64,000 nucleotides of DNA. It comes from Stemphylium vesicarium. Taxonomy: Eukaryota > Ascomycota > Dothideomycetes > Pleosporales > Pleosporaceae. Shown here one piece after another: positions 32,410 to 44,679 of this stretch; position 1 is the stretch's first letter; every line of letters starts with the position of its first letter. A program made the translations under genes and the position numbers. The notes below the pieces were generated by a model that saw only the letters and a list, made by a program, of their open reading frames with translations, was not told the DNA's origin and searched no databases. The DNA lies in contig QXCR01000056.1 of the NCBI GenBank assembly GCA_004380135.1, positions 1-64,000 of the forward strand, written 5' to 3'.

Positions 32410-34005
32410 GGTGCGTTGGATGACGGTGAGATAGTTTGGAGTTTTTTGGTGCTGAGGTGCGTGGGGGTTTGGAAGGCAGATAGATTGGGGAGTGAGCACT
32501 TGGGTTAGTGGGTTCGTGCAGGTAAAGGTGAAGGTGAAAATCTACCAGTCTTTCATACAAATGACGTTGTATCTACGGCGAAGATTTATGAAACTCTGCC
32601 TTACCAGTGGCATGCATGAACTTTTATTTTGTCCATCGTAACGGGATGTCGACCCTACAACCAGTCATGGTGTTTTACCACTCTCCAAAGGCTTACAGTA
32701 TAGCAAAGAAATCTTGGCCACGAAGAGAGTTCGTTCCTATGATGTTAAAGATAGACGATACGCTTTGGTTATCAGACAGTGGAAGAGTTGTAGGTGCGAG
32801 GAGCTTGTATAAGTATTTGTGATAGCGCTTGGAATAAATGACTGGATGTATCGAGGACATGTAGTCTGTACTAATGATGGTTTCTGTTATCTTACATATC
32901 GTAGTTGATGGTATCCAATTATTTCCTGTATAACGGAATCGTAGATAGGACACAAGAAAGGGTGAAACATATCGATTAAACTTGCGAGGCGGTCGAAGAT
33001 GGGCTTCTAGAAACCTCAGCCTTGTAAGAATGGAAGCAATGGATGCAGCGAAGCGTGGACCAAGTTCGGGAATTCTGAGCTTAGAGCCGATCTTGGGGGA
33101 AGCTCATGTGGGTTATTCTAGGCTAAGCCAACTAGCACATGTCAGATTCCAAAAATAGCAACCAGCCTGACGCTGGAGCTGAGGAAGCATGAACAAGAAG
33201 ACGCCGCATGGAGGCGTCACTGGGGTACGTATCGATACGATATGGACTATGCTCTTTGCATCGCGATGCTCAGGATCCTGTGCTCGTTTGGAATTGTGGT
33301 CGGGTGTCACAGCCATGGACGTGGAGATGTGGAATAAATCTAGTCTATCAACAGCAGACATGTAGTGGTGAGGCAGTTCTGCATCCGTCGCGAAAAGTTA
33401 GTCGCATGCTGGTTCCAGGGGCGCCTGCAGGCAAGTTGCGCCTCTTCATCAAGACAAGGCTTACATGGCCGCCTACACTAAGAGACATTCCCCACTTGGC
33501 GTTCTTGTTGCGCGTTCCATCCGCCGGGACAAAGGGTACGAGGTGTTTGCTCGATGCTCGTGTTGCTGCGATGCGAAAGTTCTGGCCACAACATGCCACG
33601 GGCGAAACGTTGAATGTGTACTGAAGACGTGACATGGTAATATAGCTGCAGACAGAACCACCAATGCAGCCTGGCGCAAATCCAGCACTGCCACCGCCGC
33701 CATATCAGCAACTCCTTCCGGAGGTAGCTGGAGCGGGACTGGCTTCGCTTTCTGCTGGGAATTCCATTTGTTCACCAGGGCTGCACGTGCAGCAGGGCTG
33801 GGGCTGATCACGGAAGACGCGCATCTATGTAGCTCTTGCAGCCTACTCAAGAAAGCTGTCCAACCGCGCGCAATGCTATTTTACTCGGGTACAATCGTCA
33901 CCTAGCCGATCGTTGCTCAGGCTTGATTTATTATTAGCTGGGCGCATCATCGCCCCGCCATCCTCACCTTGCTACGCGGCGGAGCTTGAAGCTGCCAACA
34001 TTGCG
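32410..34005. other. Intergenic, no gene seen
   Basis: 1.6 kb. A 125-codon minus ORF (33473-33850) lacks any recognisable motif and neighbours. The rest is short ORFs. The right side is the upstream region of the Q-rich gene. Confidence 0.5.
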
Positions 34006-37000
34006 ATGCCGAACTTTCCATGGACAAAGTCGAATCGGTCGCACCAATCTGTCGATATCTCGTTGTCGGGCCAGCAGTCGCCAGTCCCCTCTGGTAAGGA
34101 AGCATTTGGTCGGCCAATAGTTGGCGCGACTGACGAGCAAGCGCTGGCAGTCAACGAGCAGGTGGCAGCGCAGCGATATCAGGCCTCTGACGGTCATCAA
34201 GCGCCTGTACATGCCCAGCAGCCTCCTGTGCAACAACCAGTTCCTGCTGCCTCTCCCCAGAGCCAATACAAGGAACAGTTTCCCCAGCGCTCTGCAAGTC
34301 ATAGGCTGAGCGCACATGTCCCCCTCGGTCAGCCGTCGCAGACCTACCAGCAACAACCTGGCCCTCCTCCGCCTCCGCCTCAAACTGGCCTCGAATCGCC
34401 AAATCGCGTCTCCTACCAGTCCCCACCCTCCCCTGCCGCATACACGCCCGAACCAAAGAAGCAGTCCCTGCGCAGTCGCATCGCCGCCGGAGTAAGAGGG
34501 CACAAGGACGAAGAAGCCAAGGCACAGAAGAACGGACTGGGCCGAAACAAGTCAGTCCGCAAGAGTGACCTGCGGGCGCAAGAGTTCCAGTCGTCAGAAG
34601 ACAACCGCCTACAGCAGTGGCATCAACACCAGGCGTCTACTCCACACTTGCCCCCCTCAAGAGAGCAAGACGAGGACAATCTCGACCCATTCCTCCAGAA
34701 GGAAAGCGACGAATCGCCCCAGGTGCCACCCAAAGACATTCAATACCAGCAAAAGCTGCAACATCCTCAACAATTCGCTGCGCAGCCACATCAGGAACCA
34801 TACAGTCGGCCCCCACTTGGCAGGGTGAGCACGGAGGGCAGCTATTCGACCCAAGGCGGGGTAGACCAATACAACCCGGAGCAACACCAAGGCCTAGGTC
34901 TACAACAACCACAACAGGGAAACCAGCACCAGCAGTACCAAACGTACCAGCCTAGTGTTCAGCATTCGCAGGGTCCGAATAATTACCAGGCCTTCAACCC
35001 ACAAAACGCGCCAAGCCCTCTGCTTCAGAACGTTCAGCTGCATGGGCAGAACGCTTCAGTGCAAGACCTGCAACAAAACAATTACCTCCCATACCAACAG
35101 CAACAGCAACAGCAGCAGCAACAGCAACAACAGCCGCCTCCGTCGATCCAGAATCAGCCGACACTGAATAGCTCGCAGCAAAGTCTGCATTATCAGCAGC
35201 AGCAGCAGCAGCACTTTGCGCCTCAGCTTCAGCCGCAGTCAGACGTACAGCAGCCGCAACTACAGCAGCCTCAAATTGTTCGGTCAGCCTCGCAACACCA
35301 GACCGAACTTCATCACCCGCAAGCGACTCGGCAGCATCTCCCTGCTGTGCCGCAGACCAGGCAGATTGAGCCACAGCAGTCCCAGCAGTCCCAGCAACGC
35401 CGACCGCCCTCGTCTCACCAGCTGGCCCCGCCGTCACCCCTCCAGCCAGGGTCCTACCAAACTTACGAAGCGCAGCAGGGCAAGCGTCCGCAATCGTCCG
35501 ATCTATCCCCTGCAAACATAACGCCGCCACAACAAGGGCAGGAAAGCATGGCACCTAGTGCCCAGGGCAACAACAGAAACACATTGAGAAAAGTCAACGA
35601 AGGCAGCCAGCCGCAGGCAGGGGCCCCTTCTCGAGAGGCGTCTTCACTTCAACAGCCTCCCGCTCAAGGTCAGCCTCTCGGTCAGCCGCCTGTATCGCCG
35701 GGCCTCGCAACATTCGACGCTAACGTCGTACCCGCAGCATCCCAAGGCCAACCATATCGAGGTGAGAAGCAAGGTCAGCAGGTTTCCGACATGGGACGAG
35801 CGACACCGCCGCCGCGCGCATCCGCTTCCGATATGACAGACGAAGAGCTTGAAAAGATAATGAAGGACCATGACGTTCTGCGTAAGTACCGTGCCTTTTG
35901 AAAAGACTACGTCGTTTAACACATGACAGGCGAGAAGTACCAAAAAGTCAAGAGGTACTTTTTTGAACAACAGACACAGGTTCATCAGCTGCAAAACACG
36001 CTTGCAAACCAGCGTTTGTCCCTCTCCCGCACATCATGGGATGATAGTGAATATGCGACCCGCTTCAACCGCTTAGACGGATTAATAGCACAGTTGTCTT
36101 TTTCTATCCGTAAGGACTGGAAGAGTATACCACAATGGCTGCACCCAGTGGTAAACAAAACCGCCGTAGAGACGGGCAAGCAGGAGATGACGGCTGTCGG
36201 TCGCGCTTTCATCTCTCACTGGCTCGTAGAGAACATATTCGACAAGTACTTCCACCCGGATCTTGAGCCGGGCTTTTCGACACAACTTCAATCGATTGTG
36301 TCGAATATACGCAAGTTCTCCCCACCTTGCCACACGCTAGAAGAAGAAGACTCCCTTGCTGCGAAAATCATCAATTGGCGGTTGGCCACCCTAGAAGGCC
36401 TTGCAGATACCCTGAGAGCGCCCCAGGCAGCCACCTATCGAGAGACGCTGACGGAGACACTTAATGAGAAGCTGATCGCATCTCTCCAAATGCATCTGAA
36501 CGACCCCGCACCGCCCGATCTCAATGGAGGTGTTCCGATGATCATTGAGCTTGCCGTCAGCATTGCGCAGCACTTACCTCTAGAAAGTCGAGAAGTACAA
36601 ATCGAGTACTTCCCGCCTGGTCATGGTATAGTAAGCGAATTGATGAAGCTCGAGTCGGGCATTCCTGCTCTGACTGCTCCCATTGTGGAGTTGGATGACG
36701 CAGACAGAGCTTCTATCAGAAGCATGGCATCTAAGCCCGACGATAATGTTTCCATTGCGGAGCAAGATATTGGGGGTCAGGCTCCTAAAGAAGACAAGAA
36801 ACGCGGTATGTTCGGTTTTGGTGCTTCCAAGAAACCAACAGCTTCTCCCGCAACTCTCGGCAAGCGAGAATCATCTCTGGGTCAAGGAGGCAGCCAGCAG
36901 AGTCTGACACAAAATCCACCAGGAAGCTCAGGTGGCGCAAAAGACGAATCGGCGCCACCTCGCGTACGCATGGCCGTCGGGTTCGCTGTGCAGATTCGAG

Positions 37001-37041
37001 GCAAAACTGTTTTGATCAAGGCGCCCGTGTATAGCACATGA
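34006..37041 (+). CDS. Q-rich low-complexity protein with conserved C-terminal helical domain, unknown function
   Basis: Exons 34006-35881 and 35930-37041 give 995 aa. The start at 34006 (MPNFPWTKSNRS) is the first ATG of the frame. Residues about 30-600 are disordered and rich in Gln, Pro and Ser, with a 13-Gln run at 35095-35133 and a 6-Gln run near 35197. The C-terminal part begins with a coiled coil spanning the splice (TDEELEKIMKDHDVLREKYQ, KVKRYFFEQQTQVHQLQNTL). Next is a compact, probably helical domain with FNRLDGLIAQLSFSIRKDW, FISHWLVENIFDKYFHPDL and KIINWRLATLEGLADTLR. Near the end a short beta-like segment (RVRMAVGFAVQIRGKTVL) closes the protein. No enzyme motif is visible; a scaffold or trafficking role is possible but unproven. 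Confidence 0.85.
35095..35133 (+). repeat. CAA/CAG repeat coding 13 glutamines
   Basis: Thirteen consecutive mixed CAA and CAG codons lie inside the Q-rich protein gene. The interrupted codon pattern reduces slippage, but length could still vary between strains. A second 6-Gln CAG run lies about 60 bp downstream. Confidence 0.9.
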
Positions 37042-37549
37042 GCGGGGCAGAAGGCTCAGTGATGACCATGATGGATGATGTATGTTTTGGATTGAGCGAT
37101 CTAGCAAGCAAGCGTTGGGATATCTCCTTTGTCAACTTCTCACATGTACAAGTTTTGTGTACAGAATCGGGCTTTCGGATTGGATATGCTCTCTGTTAGA
37201 TGGCTATACCCAGGAAGTTTGATGTCTATTTATAAGCGTTTCTTAGCTGGTGTTGATGTGAATACCGATACCCTCGCTGCTGTTACGGTTAGGTCTGACG
37301 AATGGATTCTTTGGGCTTGCAATGCACAAGGCTTGAATCGCGCAATGCCTACAGAATATCAGAAGTTAATCAGACCACCCTAATGCGAGGTTACCTACCT
37401 TAACTCTGGTCTGGCCCATACGCGTCGCTTTCACGCTAGTTGCGGCCGCTTCGAGCCCTTATTGGCCGATTGCCCGTCCTGGCCTTGTTTACCGAAGCCA
37501 AACATCACCGTCGCAAAGCTACAAAGACAGTCGCTTTCGCTCAGACGCC
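37042..37549. other. Intergenic, no gene seen
   Basis: 0.5 kb between two plus-strand genes. It should hold the terminator of the Q-rich gene and the promoter of the WRAP73-like gene; an 84-codon ORF at 37129-37383 has no recognisable motif. Confidence 0.55.
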
Positions 37550-39530
37550 ATGGAAGACATAGAGGTATCGCAGCAGTTCAAATGTGAGCTCTGCATTCAA
37601 AGCGTCGAACCCAGCAGCTACTAACTCTCCGCAAGCGACCACGCTCTCCGTCCCTTCGCCGGCCGCAACACATGTCGCATGCGTTAATGGCGCACGCTTG
37701 CAGATACGATGCCTGACAACTTCCGAAATTGTACGAAGCATAGCGCTACCGTCTAGTCATGATTTGCGCAATTCCAGGATTGCATGGTCACCGCTCGTCA
37801 CCCCGCCCTTGACCTCGTCGACGTCCCGATCCTCGCCCAATACCACACCTCCGCGTCGCTCGTCACGGACACCGCGCCCTTGTTCGAATCGCGTTGTCAT
37901 AGCCGACGATGACACAACACGTGTGTACGATCTTCGCGACGACAAGTGGAATGCTGTTATCAGCAATGGCTCGGGCGGCATGGGCAAGAACGTACACGTC
38001 GAATTTGGTGGAAGCGAGGATGAGATACTCGTCTGGTCCGACTTCACTGCTTGCGTTAAGATCTGGTGTTTGAAAACGGGCAGGGTAGTCGAGGTACGCG
38101 ACCCCAAGTTCTCTGGCAAAGATGGCAAGGGCTGGGGTTATCGGCCTTCGGATGATACAGGGTCAAGAGGAGGAAAAGGACGCCGTGTTCTGGCATTACT
38201 ATGTCGCGCTTCAGGGACCGACATACTGCTGCTCTTCGCCCCGCAGACATACAACATCCTAAGCCGAGTCGAACTCCCTACTACAGATGCGGCAGGTCTG
38301 AGATGGAGCCGCGACGGGCGCTGGCTAGCAATCTGGGACGCAGCGTCTGCCGGGTACAAGCTCTGCATCTACACAGCCGACGGCCACTTGTACCGCACCA
38401 TAATCCGCGAGCCCACCGAAGACGTCAGCGAATGGGACGTAGAAGGACTCGGAATCAAGAGTGTAGAATGGCTCCCAGGCCACGAACGACTGGCAGTTGG
38501 GGGCTGGGATCGTCGTGTTCGCATCCTCTCCACGCGCACTTTTGCACCCGTTGTATTTCTCGATCACACACCAGTCATAGACGTGCCCAATGCGCCCGTA
38601 TACAGCGAACACATCGACAGCCAGGGTAATCGGCGTTTCGACGTGACACCGCAGCCCGCGACGCCGCCCAAAGCCGCTTTAGATAAAAACGAAAGCGGGC
38701 TGATGAAGCAAGGCATCGGCATACTATGCTTCAACTCCGAAGGCACCATGTGCGCGACGCGCGACGACAGCACGCCCTGCACAGTCTGGGTCTGGGATCT
38801 CCGCAGCCTGCGCCCCCGCAGTATAATCATCATGTACGCGCCCGTCAAAGCGCTGCTCTGGCACCCGCACGACGCAAACCGGCTACTCATCCAAACGGCA
38901 CACGACGAACCTACACTTTACTTGTACACAGCTTCGCGCCACTCACCACCACAGCATACCTCGTCTTCGTCTTCGTCGTCAGCAATAGCACACGCGGCCT
39001 CGACTACACAACACCCACCCGCCATCCTCGCCCTCGCTCCTCACATCGCTAAACCGGCTGGCTCCATACCCGCCCGCTGGACAACAAGCTGGCTTGCCAC
39101 CGCGCCAGACAAGAAACCAGCCCTCTTCCTTGCCCACGCGCAGGCCGCTGTACTCGCGTGGCCCCATGGCAGAGATCAGATTCTGCGCTTTGAGCACGAC
39201 GATGATGAGGGTGAGGGGTCGGATGATAGTTTGTATGATATTCTCACTGGGCGGACGCCGATACCGGGGGTCGAAGATAGGGATGCAGATGTTGATATGG
39301 ACGTTGATGGGGAGGAGGATGGGGGGGGAGATAGCGTGGGGACGGTGCAGGGACTGGATGATACGTTTAGGGCGAAGAGGGAGGGAAGGGAACGAGCTGG
39401 ACAGGGACGTGAACAAAAATATGAAGAAGAAGACGACGACGAAGAAGACGGGGAGGAGGAAAGACATAGAGCGCAGACGTTGTATGAAGAGGGGATCTTG
39501 GGCGATAGTGGTATGAGTGAGATGTTCTAA
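37550..39530 (+). CDS. WRAP73/WDR8-like WD-repeat protein
   Basis: Exons 37550-37583 and 37636-39530 (intron with a perfect CTAAC branch site) give 642 aa. WD-type blades are visible: VNGARLQIRCLTTSE, EDEILVWSDFTACVKIWCL, GLRWSRDGRWLAIWD, YKLCIYTADGHLYRTI, LGIKSVEWLPGHERLAVGGW followed by DRRVRILSTRTF, and CTVWVWDLRSLRPRSII. The IKSV.W....LAVG.WD.RVRIL block is typical of WRAP73/Wdr8, which with its partner (SSX2IP/Msd1) anchors microtubules at spindle poles and centrosomes. A long acidic tail (EDDDEEDGEEE) ends the protein. Identification rests on blade pattern and length; a related WD protein cannot be excluded. Confidence 0.8.
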
Positions 39531-39599
39531 TCTTCATTCTTCTCGTCACCAAATTCAGTCCTCCAAATCCTCCTCCCTTCCCCTTGTCTTATACCACAT

Positions 39600-40057
39600 C
39601 TATTTCTTCTCATCCTCAAACCCCCACCGTCCAGTTCGATCCAACCCCAGCGGATTCTCCCCTGTCTGCTCCTTCCCCGCAATCTTCTCAGGCTTGCTAT
39701 AACTATCCTCGTTCTTGCCGCCCAGCAGCTCCGATCGCTCCTCGTCGTGGCCCATTAGGGGGCCCAGCGCCGGGCGTGTTGTTCCGCCGAGTGCGTTGCC
39801 GAGCGGGCCTGTGACGCCTTTTTCGAGGGGCGCGCCGATGGGGCGGAGGGCGGTGTTTAGGACTTTTCCTACGGGGGGATTAGTGCTGGGGATGGATAGG
39901 AGGGGAGGGGAAATGTACCGATTGGATCTCCGATTGTGCTCAAGAGGCCTCCGGAGCCTCTGCTTTCTTCCTGATCATCGGATTGCGGGTTCGTGGGGAT
40001 GTGCTCTTGTTGCTCGCCTTGCTGCTGCTGCTGCTGCTGTTCTTTCTTGTCGGCCAT
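39600..40057 (-). CDS. Small conserved-looking fungal protein with polyQ start, unknown function
   Basis: Minus-strand exons 39919-40057 and 39600-39868 give 135 aa. The start MADKKEQQQQQQQGEQQEH is followed by an acidic stretch and then GGLLSTIGDPIGKVLNTALR, PIGAPLEKGVTGPLGNALGG, GHDEERSELLGGKN and NPLGLDRTGRWGFEDEKK. The intron (GTACAT...CGTAG) joins the two halves of the GLLST..PIGKVLN block without gap, which supports the model. No signal peptide, membrane segment or enzyme motif. Repeated G-x-P/G-L-x-x motifs suggest an amphipathic or beta-turn-rich protein. It converges with the WRAP73-like gene, with only 69 bp between stop codons. Confidence 0.75.
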
Positions 40058-40921
40058 TTCGCTGTGCTCCTTCCTTTTCCTTTTTTTGTGTCTTCTTTTT
40101 TGGCTTGCGCAGGTACGTTTCTCAGCAAAGCTCCTTTTCTGCTATCTCCGAGAACGCGTTCCAATATTCTAGAAACTTTTTATTTGCTGTGCGTTATTGA
40201 CGTAGTGTTTATTTATGCTCGTGCTTGTTTTGTTTGGATGCAGGTCGAAGGGTATCTTCTGGTTCAGGGACTAAGGAAGAAAGGGATCTAGAGTTTAGTT
40301 CACGCATATGCCCCGCTGGCGACTTTATGTTAGCTTGAATTCCATGGTTCGTCTTGCAGGGCAGATCAAGCTTTCGGGTCATGTGTGACGTCATATGTCA
40401 TGAGTGGGGAGGTTTGACGCGTCCAAAGGGTTAGCGGGGTATGGGACGCGACAGGGGCCTCGACGCCATCATCACCATCATCTCACGACATGGCTGTAGC
40501 GCTTGCAGTTTCAGTGTAGTGTTCTAGGGAAAGGGGCTATAATATAGTGTGTGAGCCAGTGGGCATTCATGGCTTAGATATAGGTTGAGACCTTGCCGAT
40601 CTGCGTGGGAACTCGTCAGCCACGCCAAACTCCCCCCAGATGCCAGGGTCGTCAGGATACGAAAAGGCATTTCGAGAATCCCCATGATGCAAGCCTTATG
40701 CCAAGCCCGCAGAACGCTAGAGCAAAAAACAAAAACAAGAAACACTTTTTGATGCAAAGCAGGGGTAGCGCAGTAGGACCAGTCAGTGTCAATGAACAGC
40801 AACCGTGGACTGGTGGTGCGAGGAAGCATTGAAACTTCTGAATCATAGCCTAGCAGGTCAGCAAACATCTTCTCAGAGTTAAGCAGGTGACTCACCTTGC
40901 GAGGAACAACTCCAAGGCCGA
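40058..40921. other. Intergenic, no gene seen
   Basis: 0.86 kb between the small polyQ gene start and the GNAT gene 3' end, both minus strand. It contains a 123-codon minus ORF (40524-40895) with no recognisable motif. Confidence 0.55.
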
Positions 40922-43408
40922 TTAGCCTGCGACGGTAGGACGAAGACTTGCGTCGATATCCTCCTTTGTGTGATGCGCATAAATGGCAACATCAACGACC
41001 TTATCTTGCTTATGTCCCACCTTTGGAAGTCGACCGACACGCATGAACTTGCAAGTGTTGAGAAACTGGCCCTGCCACCCGTTCTCTGCATCCTCGCCGT
41101 TTTCGTGGTGCACGTTGAGCAGAATGGTCTTGATGACTCTCGATGGTCCAGTCTTGAGGTACTCGTAGTCGTTGATGTATTCGTACCCACCACGTGCGCG
41201 GTAGCTGGTGTCAGCCATCTCCAGGAGCCGATCCATGAGACATTTGCCGATGCCCTTGCTTGTGAAGCCCGGATGAACGAACAGCTCCATCTCGAAGGTG
41301 TAGCGGAACAAGCTGGACTGATCGCAATAATCATCCAGGTTGATGTACCCGACAATCTTCTCACTCACATGTCCTGGGGTGTTCCTCGACTTATTGCTCT
41401 TGGAAATTGCGACCAAGTATGGAAGGCCTGCTCTAGTAATATCGGCGATGCGCTTAGTCATTTGTTCTCGGGTTCGTCCATCAAACTCGGCCGCGTAGAT
41501 AGTGTGCTCGACATAGTAGTTGTAGATTTCCTGGACACACATTAGTATCTTGTCCTTCGTTCACATTCATAGAATGGGTCTCTTGGTACAGTGCAGGTGA
41601 AACTTACTGCAATGCCAGAAACATCTGCCGGCTGAACAGGACGTATGTAGATGTTGGCCTGCGGGCACAGGCGACGGTCTTCCATTGCGGGCATTGGAAA
41701 CTTCGACTCGGGAACAGGACGACTGCGTTTGGCCAGCATACGGCGTTGCTTTTCTTCGGTGCGTTTTATCTTATCTTGAACCTTTTCTTCGGCGGACGCC
41801 AATTGCCAGGCGGCCGAGGGGTAGTCTGGGTCCGCGAAATCGACTCTGGCTTCTGGTACCGGGAGGGCGTTGAGGTAACAACTCGTGTGTTTGAGCTGCT
41901 TTTCGGCCTGACCATCCTCTTGCACTACCTCCGTGTAGACGAAGTCCTCGTACAGCTCCCACCATGGCGTGTAATCTGTGGGATCACTATCCTCCAGTGG
42001 TTTCGGATGCGAATCGGAAATGGTCTTCCAAGACTCTCTCAGATTTCCGCTCTCCACTTTCGCTTCAAGCCAGTACCGAGGTGCCAACTCTTTACAAGCT
42101 TCACCAACAGGATTGAATGTATCCGGTGGGATGTACACAGGTTTGGCACACTCCTGAGCCTGCCCGTTCATCCATTGCTCTATGTGCTGACCAAAGTGGC
42201 GGTCGGCATGTCCTTTGCGAGCGGTCCAAGACTCGGGAGCTGGCAACCAATCTCCGTTCCAGTCCAGCAATTTTTTGATGTCGTAGTCCGGATCGCCGTT
42301 GCTGTTAGATTTAAAGCTGATGCCGCCGTCGGAGTCGCTACTGCAGGGAATGTACTTCATGTCTTTGTTCTTTGGCCAAGCTGTCTTTTTGTAAGGCTGG
42401 GGACCAGTAGGCCAACGTGGATTCATCGTCTTCTTGGTATCAGGAGGGAGCATGGGCTTGGGCTTGGGCTCGTCCCAGCCATTGTAGGCTTCTTCCGGAC
42501 TGGGTGACTCTTGTTGCTCACTGTCTCCGGGTTCTTGAGGTGTAGTTGGTGGTGAAAGCGGTGTTTCCAGCGGCGTTTCCAGCGGCGATCCGACCTTGTC
42601 CCTACGAGCCTGTTAGAGGTGCTAGGTAAATACAAGGAAAGAATTGTGACCTACGGAGTCGGGCGATGCTTGACAGGGATAGTCGCCTTAGACTGTTGTG
42701 AGGAAGCAGGTGAGGCATTCGCCGCAGGTTTAGTGTCAACTTTTCGATTGCGCAGGTGAGGGGGAACATATGCTTCCTTCCGAAGCCCAGTCATGTTTGC
42801 GTCTTTTGGCTTCCTCTTCTTCTTGCGTGAGAATCTCTTGGGCGGAGGACCGGAGAATTTCGATTCGTCGTTGACGTTGATCGGATCTTGATGTGGAGCT
42901 TTATTAAGCGCGGCCGGATCAGTATGGTGAGGTGGTGGTGACTTGGTAGCTGCCCGGGTGCGTGGTATGCGTCTCGGGCGCTTGGGTGCAAGTGAGGATA
43001 AGAATTCAGCTTGCTGTGCTAACCAAGCGTGTTTGGCGCATTCTGCCGCTTCCGGCGTGGTTTCATGCGGTTGCTGCTATTGTGTCAATATTCAGCCTCA
43101 AGGCAGACGCCAAGTCGTTGAAAGTCGTGGTGAACGTGAGGAGTGGTGAGGCTGCTGGAATGAGACATGTTTCATGACCCATTCCGAGGCGGTATGAAGT
43201 CGGAAACTATGGCATGATACGGAATGACTTCGAAACTGCCCTCACTTACCGGTGCGAAATCCTCCTCCTGCTGCCAAGTCATGGCTTCGCGGTTCGGCGA
43301 CATCAGCATGTCGGTAGGAATATCAATGGGCTCGAGTTCGGCTGGGTCGATCTCGGGAAGTTGCGGAAGTGTGCTGCGAGGACACCAGTTTCCTGCTGTC
43401 CGGCCCAT
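40922..43408 (-). CDS. Large GNAT-fold acetyltransferase-domain protein
   Basis: Four minus-strand exons: 43250-43408, 42655-43076, 41608-42601 and 40922-41530, about 727 aa. An in-frame ATG at 43492 could add 28 residues. The N-terminal two thirds are disordered, basic to Pro-rich, with a KR-rich stretch (PPPKRFSRKKRKPKDAN), the motif GLRKEAYVPPHLR and the repeat SPLETPLETPLSPP. The last quarter is a GNAT fold: IYIRPVQPADVSGIAEIYNY, LPYLVAISKS, KIVGYINLDDY, FEMELFVHPGFTSKGIGKCL (acetyl-CoA loop, here SKGIGK), and IKTILLNVHHENGED. YVPPHLR resembles motifs seen in RNA-associated proteins. Acceptor substrate unknown. The exon-2 acceptor is a tandem TAGCAG. Divergent from ARL2. Confidence 0.85.
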
Positions 43409-43887
43409 GGTGAAGCCTTCCGCACAGGTTGAGGAGGAAGGTACATTTGAATGGAAATATCGGCTGGGATTCAAAGTAGGGGGACAACGCATCAGAGCCT
43501 GGGGAAGGTGTGGCTCTATATACAGCTCTCCACGAGGCTCCCTGAGAAATGCACTGAGTCTACCGGCTTCATCTCACCTGTCTGTGGGGAATATCTATCA
43601 CTTCTTCCCATTGATGATGACATTGCGTCCTTAGCTCCCGGGCAGCCTTCAATCACTGATAATAAGAAAAACGATGCATTGAAGGCCCGCGAGATTGTCA
43701 CATCTCTGAAGCTGGTGTGCCAAAGTATTCTTCAGCTACCGGTTTAGAGATCGCGTGGTGAAGAATGGCGTTGGATGCGGGCGTCCACGAACGGTTTAGC
43801 TCCAAAACGCATGTGGAAGCTCCAGTCCATTCTCACCCATCTGCTTCTGCCTAACTAACCCAATTTTCAGGAATTGAACAGCGCAAA
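43409..43887. promoter_or_regulatory. Divergent promoter between GNAT gene and ARL2
   Basis: A 479-bp gap between opposed start codons (395 bp if the upstream GNAT ATG is used). An acceptor-like TTTTCAG at 43864-43870 shortly before the ARL2 ATG suggests a 5'-UTR intron. No named factor site seen. Confidence 0.4.
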
Positions 43888-44679
43888 ATGCTTTCAATAT
43901 TACGAAAAGCACGTCTAAAGGACAAGGAGATGCGCATTCTCATGCTGTGAGTTGCTACAAATTGTCTGTCGACTTGGGGGCTGACTGCATCAGGGGTCTG
44001 GACAACGCGGGAAAGACGACCATTGTGAAGAAGATCATGAACGAGGATGTCAACAGTGTCAGCCCTACGCTCGGATTCATCATCAAGACGATCGAGTACG
44101 ACGGGTATGTAAGGAGACCCTGGCTTGCCAACTGAGACTAACGGCAAAGTTACAAACTGAATATATGTACTTCATCTGCCGGCTGCGGGGAAAGCGCACG
44201 CTGACAGCATAGGGGATGTCGGCGGACAAAAGACGCTGCGAACATACTGGAAGAACTACTTTGAGAAGACAGATACGCTCATCTGGGTTGTTGATGCGAC
44301 GGACCGAGAGCGGATAGATGATTGTAGGCAGGAATTGGCGGGGCTCTTGCTAGAAGAGGTTTGTACAAGCATGATGCTTCGGAACGCCACCTAACAACAG
44401 CAGCGCCTCTCGGGAGCAAGCCTGCTTGTCTTCAAGAACAAAAGCGACGTCCCTGGATCCATGACGGAGGACGAGATCCGCGAGGTGGGTGACGGCTGAC
44501 GAAGACGTTGGGCGTGGTTGGCGGGCCAATAATGCTAACGTATCCAGGGCCTGCAACTCGACGCCATCAAGACACACAAATGGCACATCATGACGTGCAG
44601 TGCCATGACGGGGATGAACTTGCAGGAAGGGCTGGAATGGGTAGTACAGGATGCAAAAGCGCGACTGTTCCTGTATTGA
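43888..44679 (+). CDS. ARL2: ARL2-type small GTPase
   Basis: Six exons (43888-43946, 43994-44104, 44150-44166, 44213-44358, 44404-44484, 44548-44679) give 181 aa; human ARL2 is 184. Features: MLSILRKARLKDKE start without the Gly2 needed for myristoylation (as in ARL2), P-loop GLDNAGKTT, switch I SPTLGF, WDVGGQKT (switch II) joined across the microexon, NKSD for NKxD, and SAMTG. Exon 3 is only 17 nt and codes YKLNI between DG and WDVGG. ARL2 (yeast Cin4, fission yeast Alp41) works with tubulin cofactors in alpha/beta-tubulin folding and microtubule integrity. The exon-5 acceptor is a tandem CAGCAG. Confidence 0.95.

Noticed and set aside
33473..33850. 125-codon minus ORF
   Set aside because: No domain, no neighbours in an operon sense (eukaryote), and composition typical of chance ORFs in GC-balanced DNA.
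35095..35133. CAG repeat as a mobile or regulatory element
   Set aside because: It is in frame and codes polyglutamine within a low-complexity protein; a simple coding microsatellite is sufficient.
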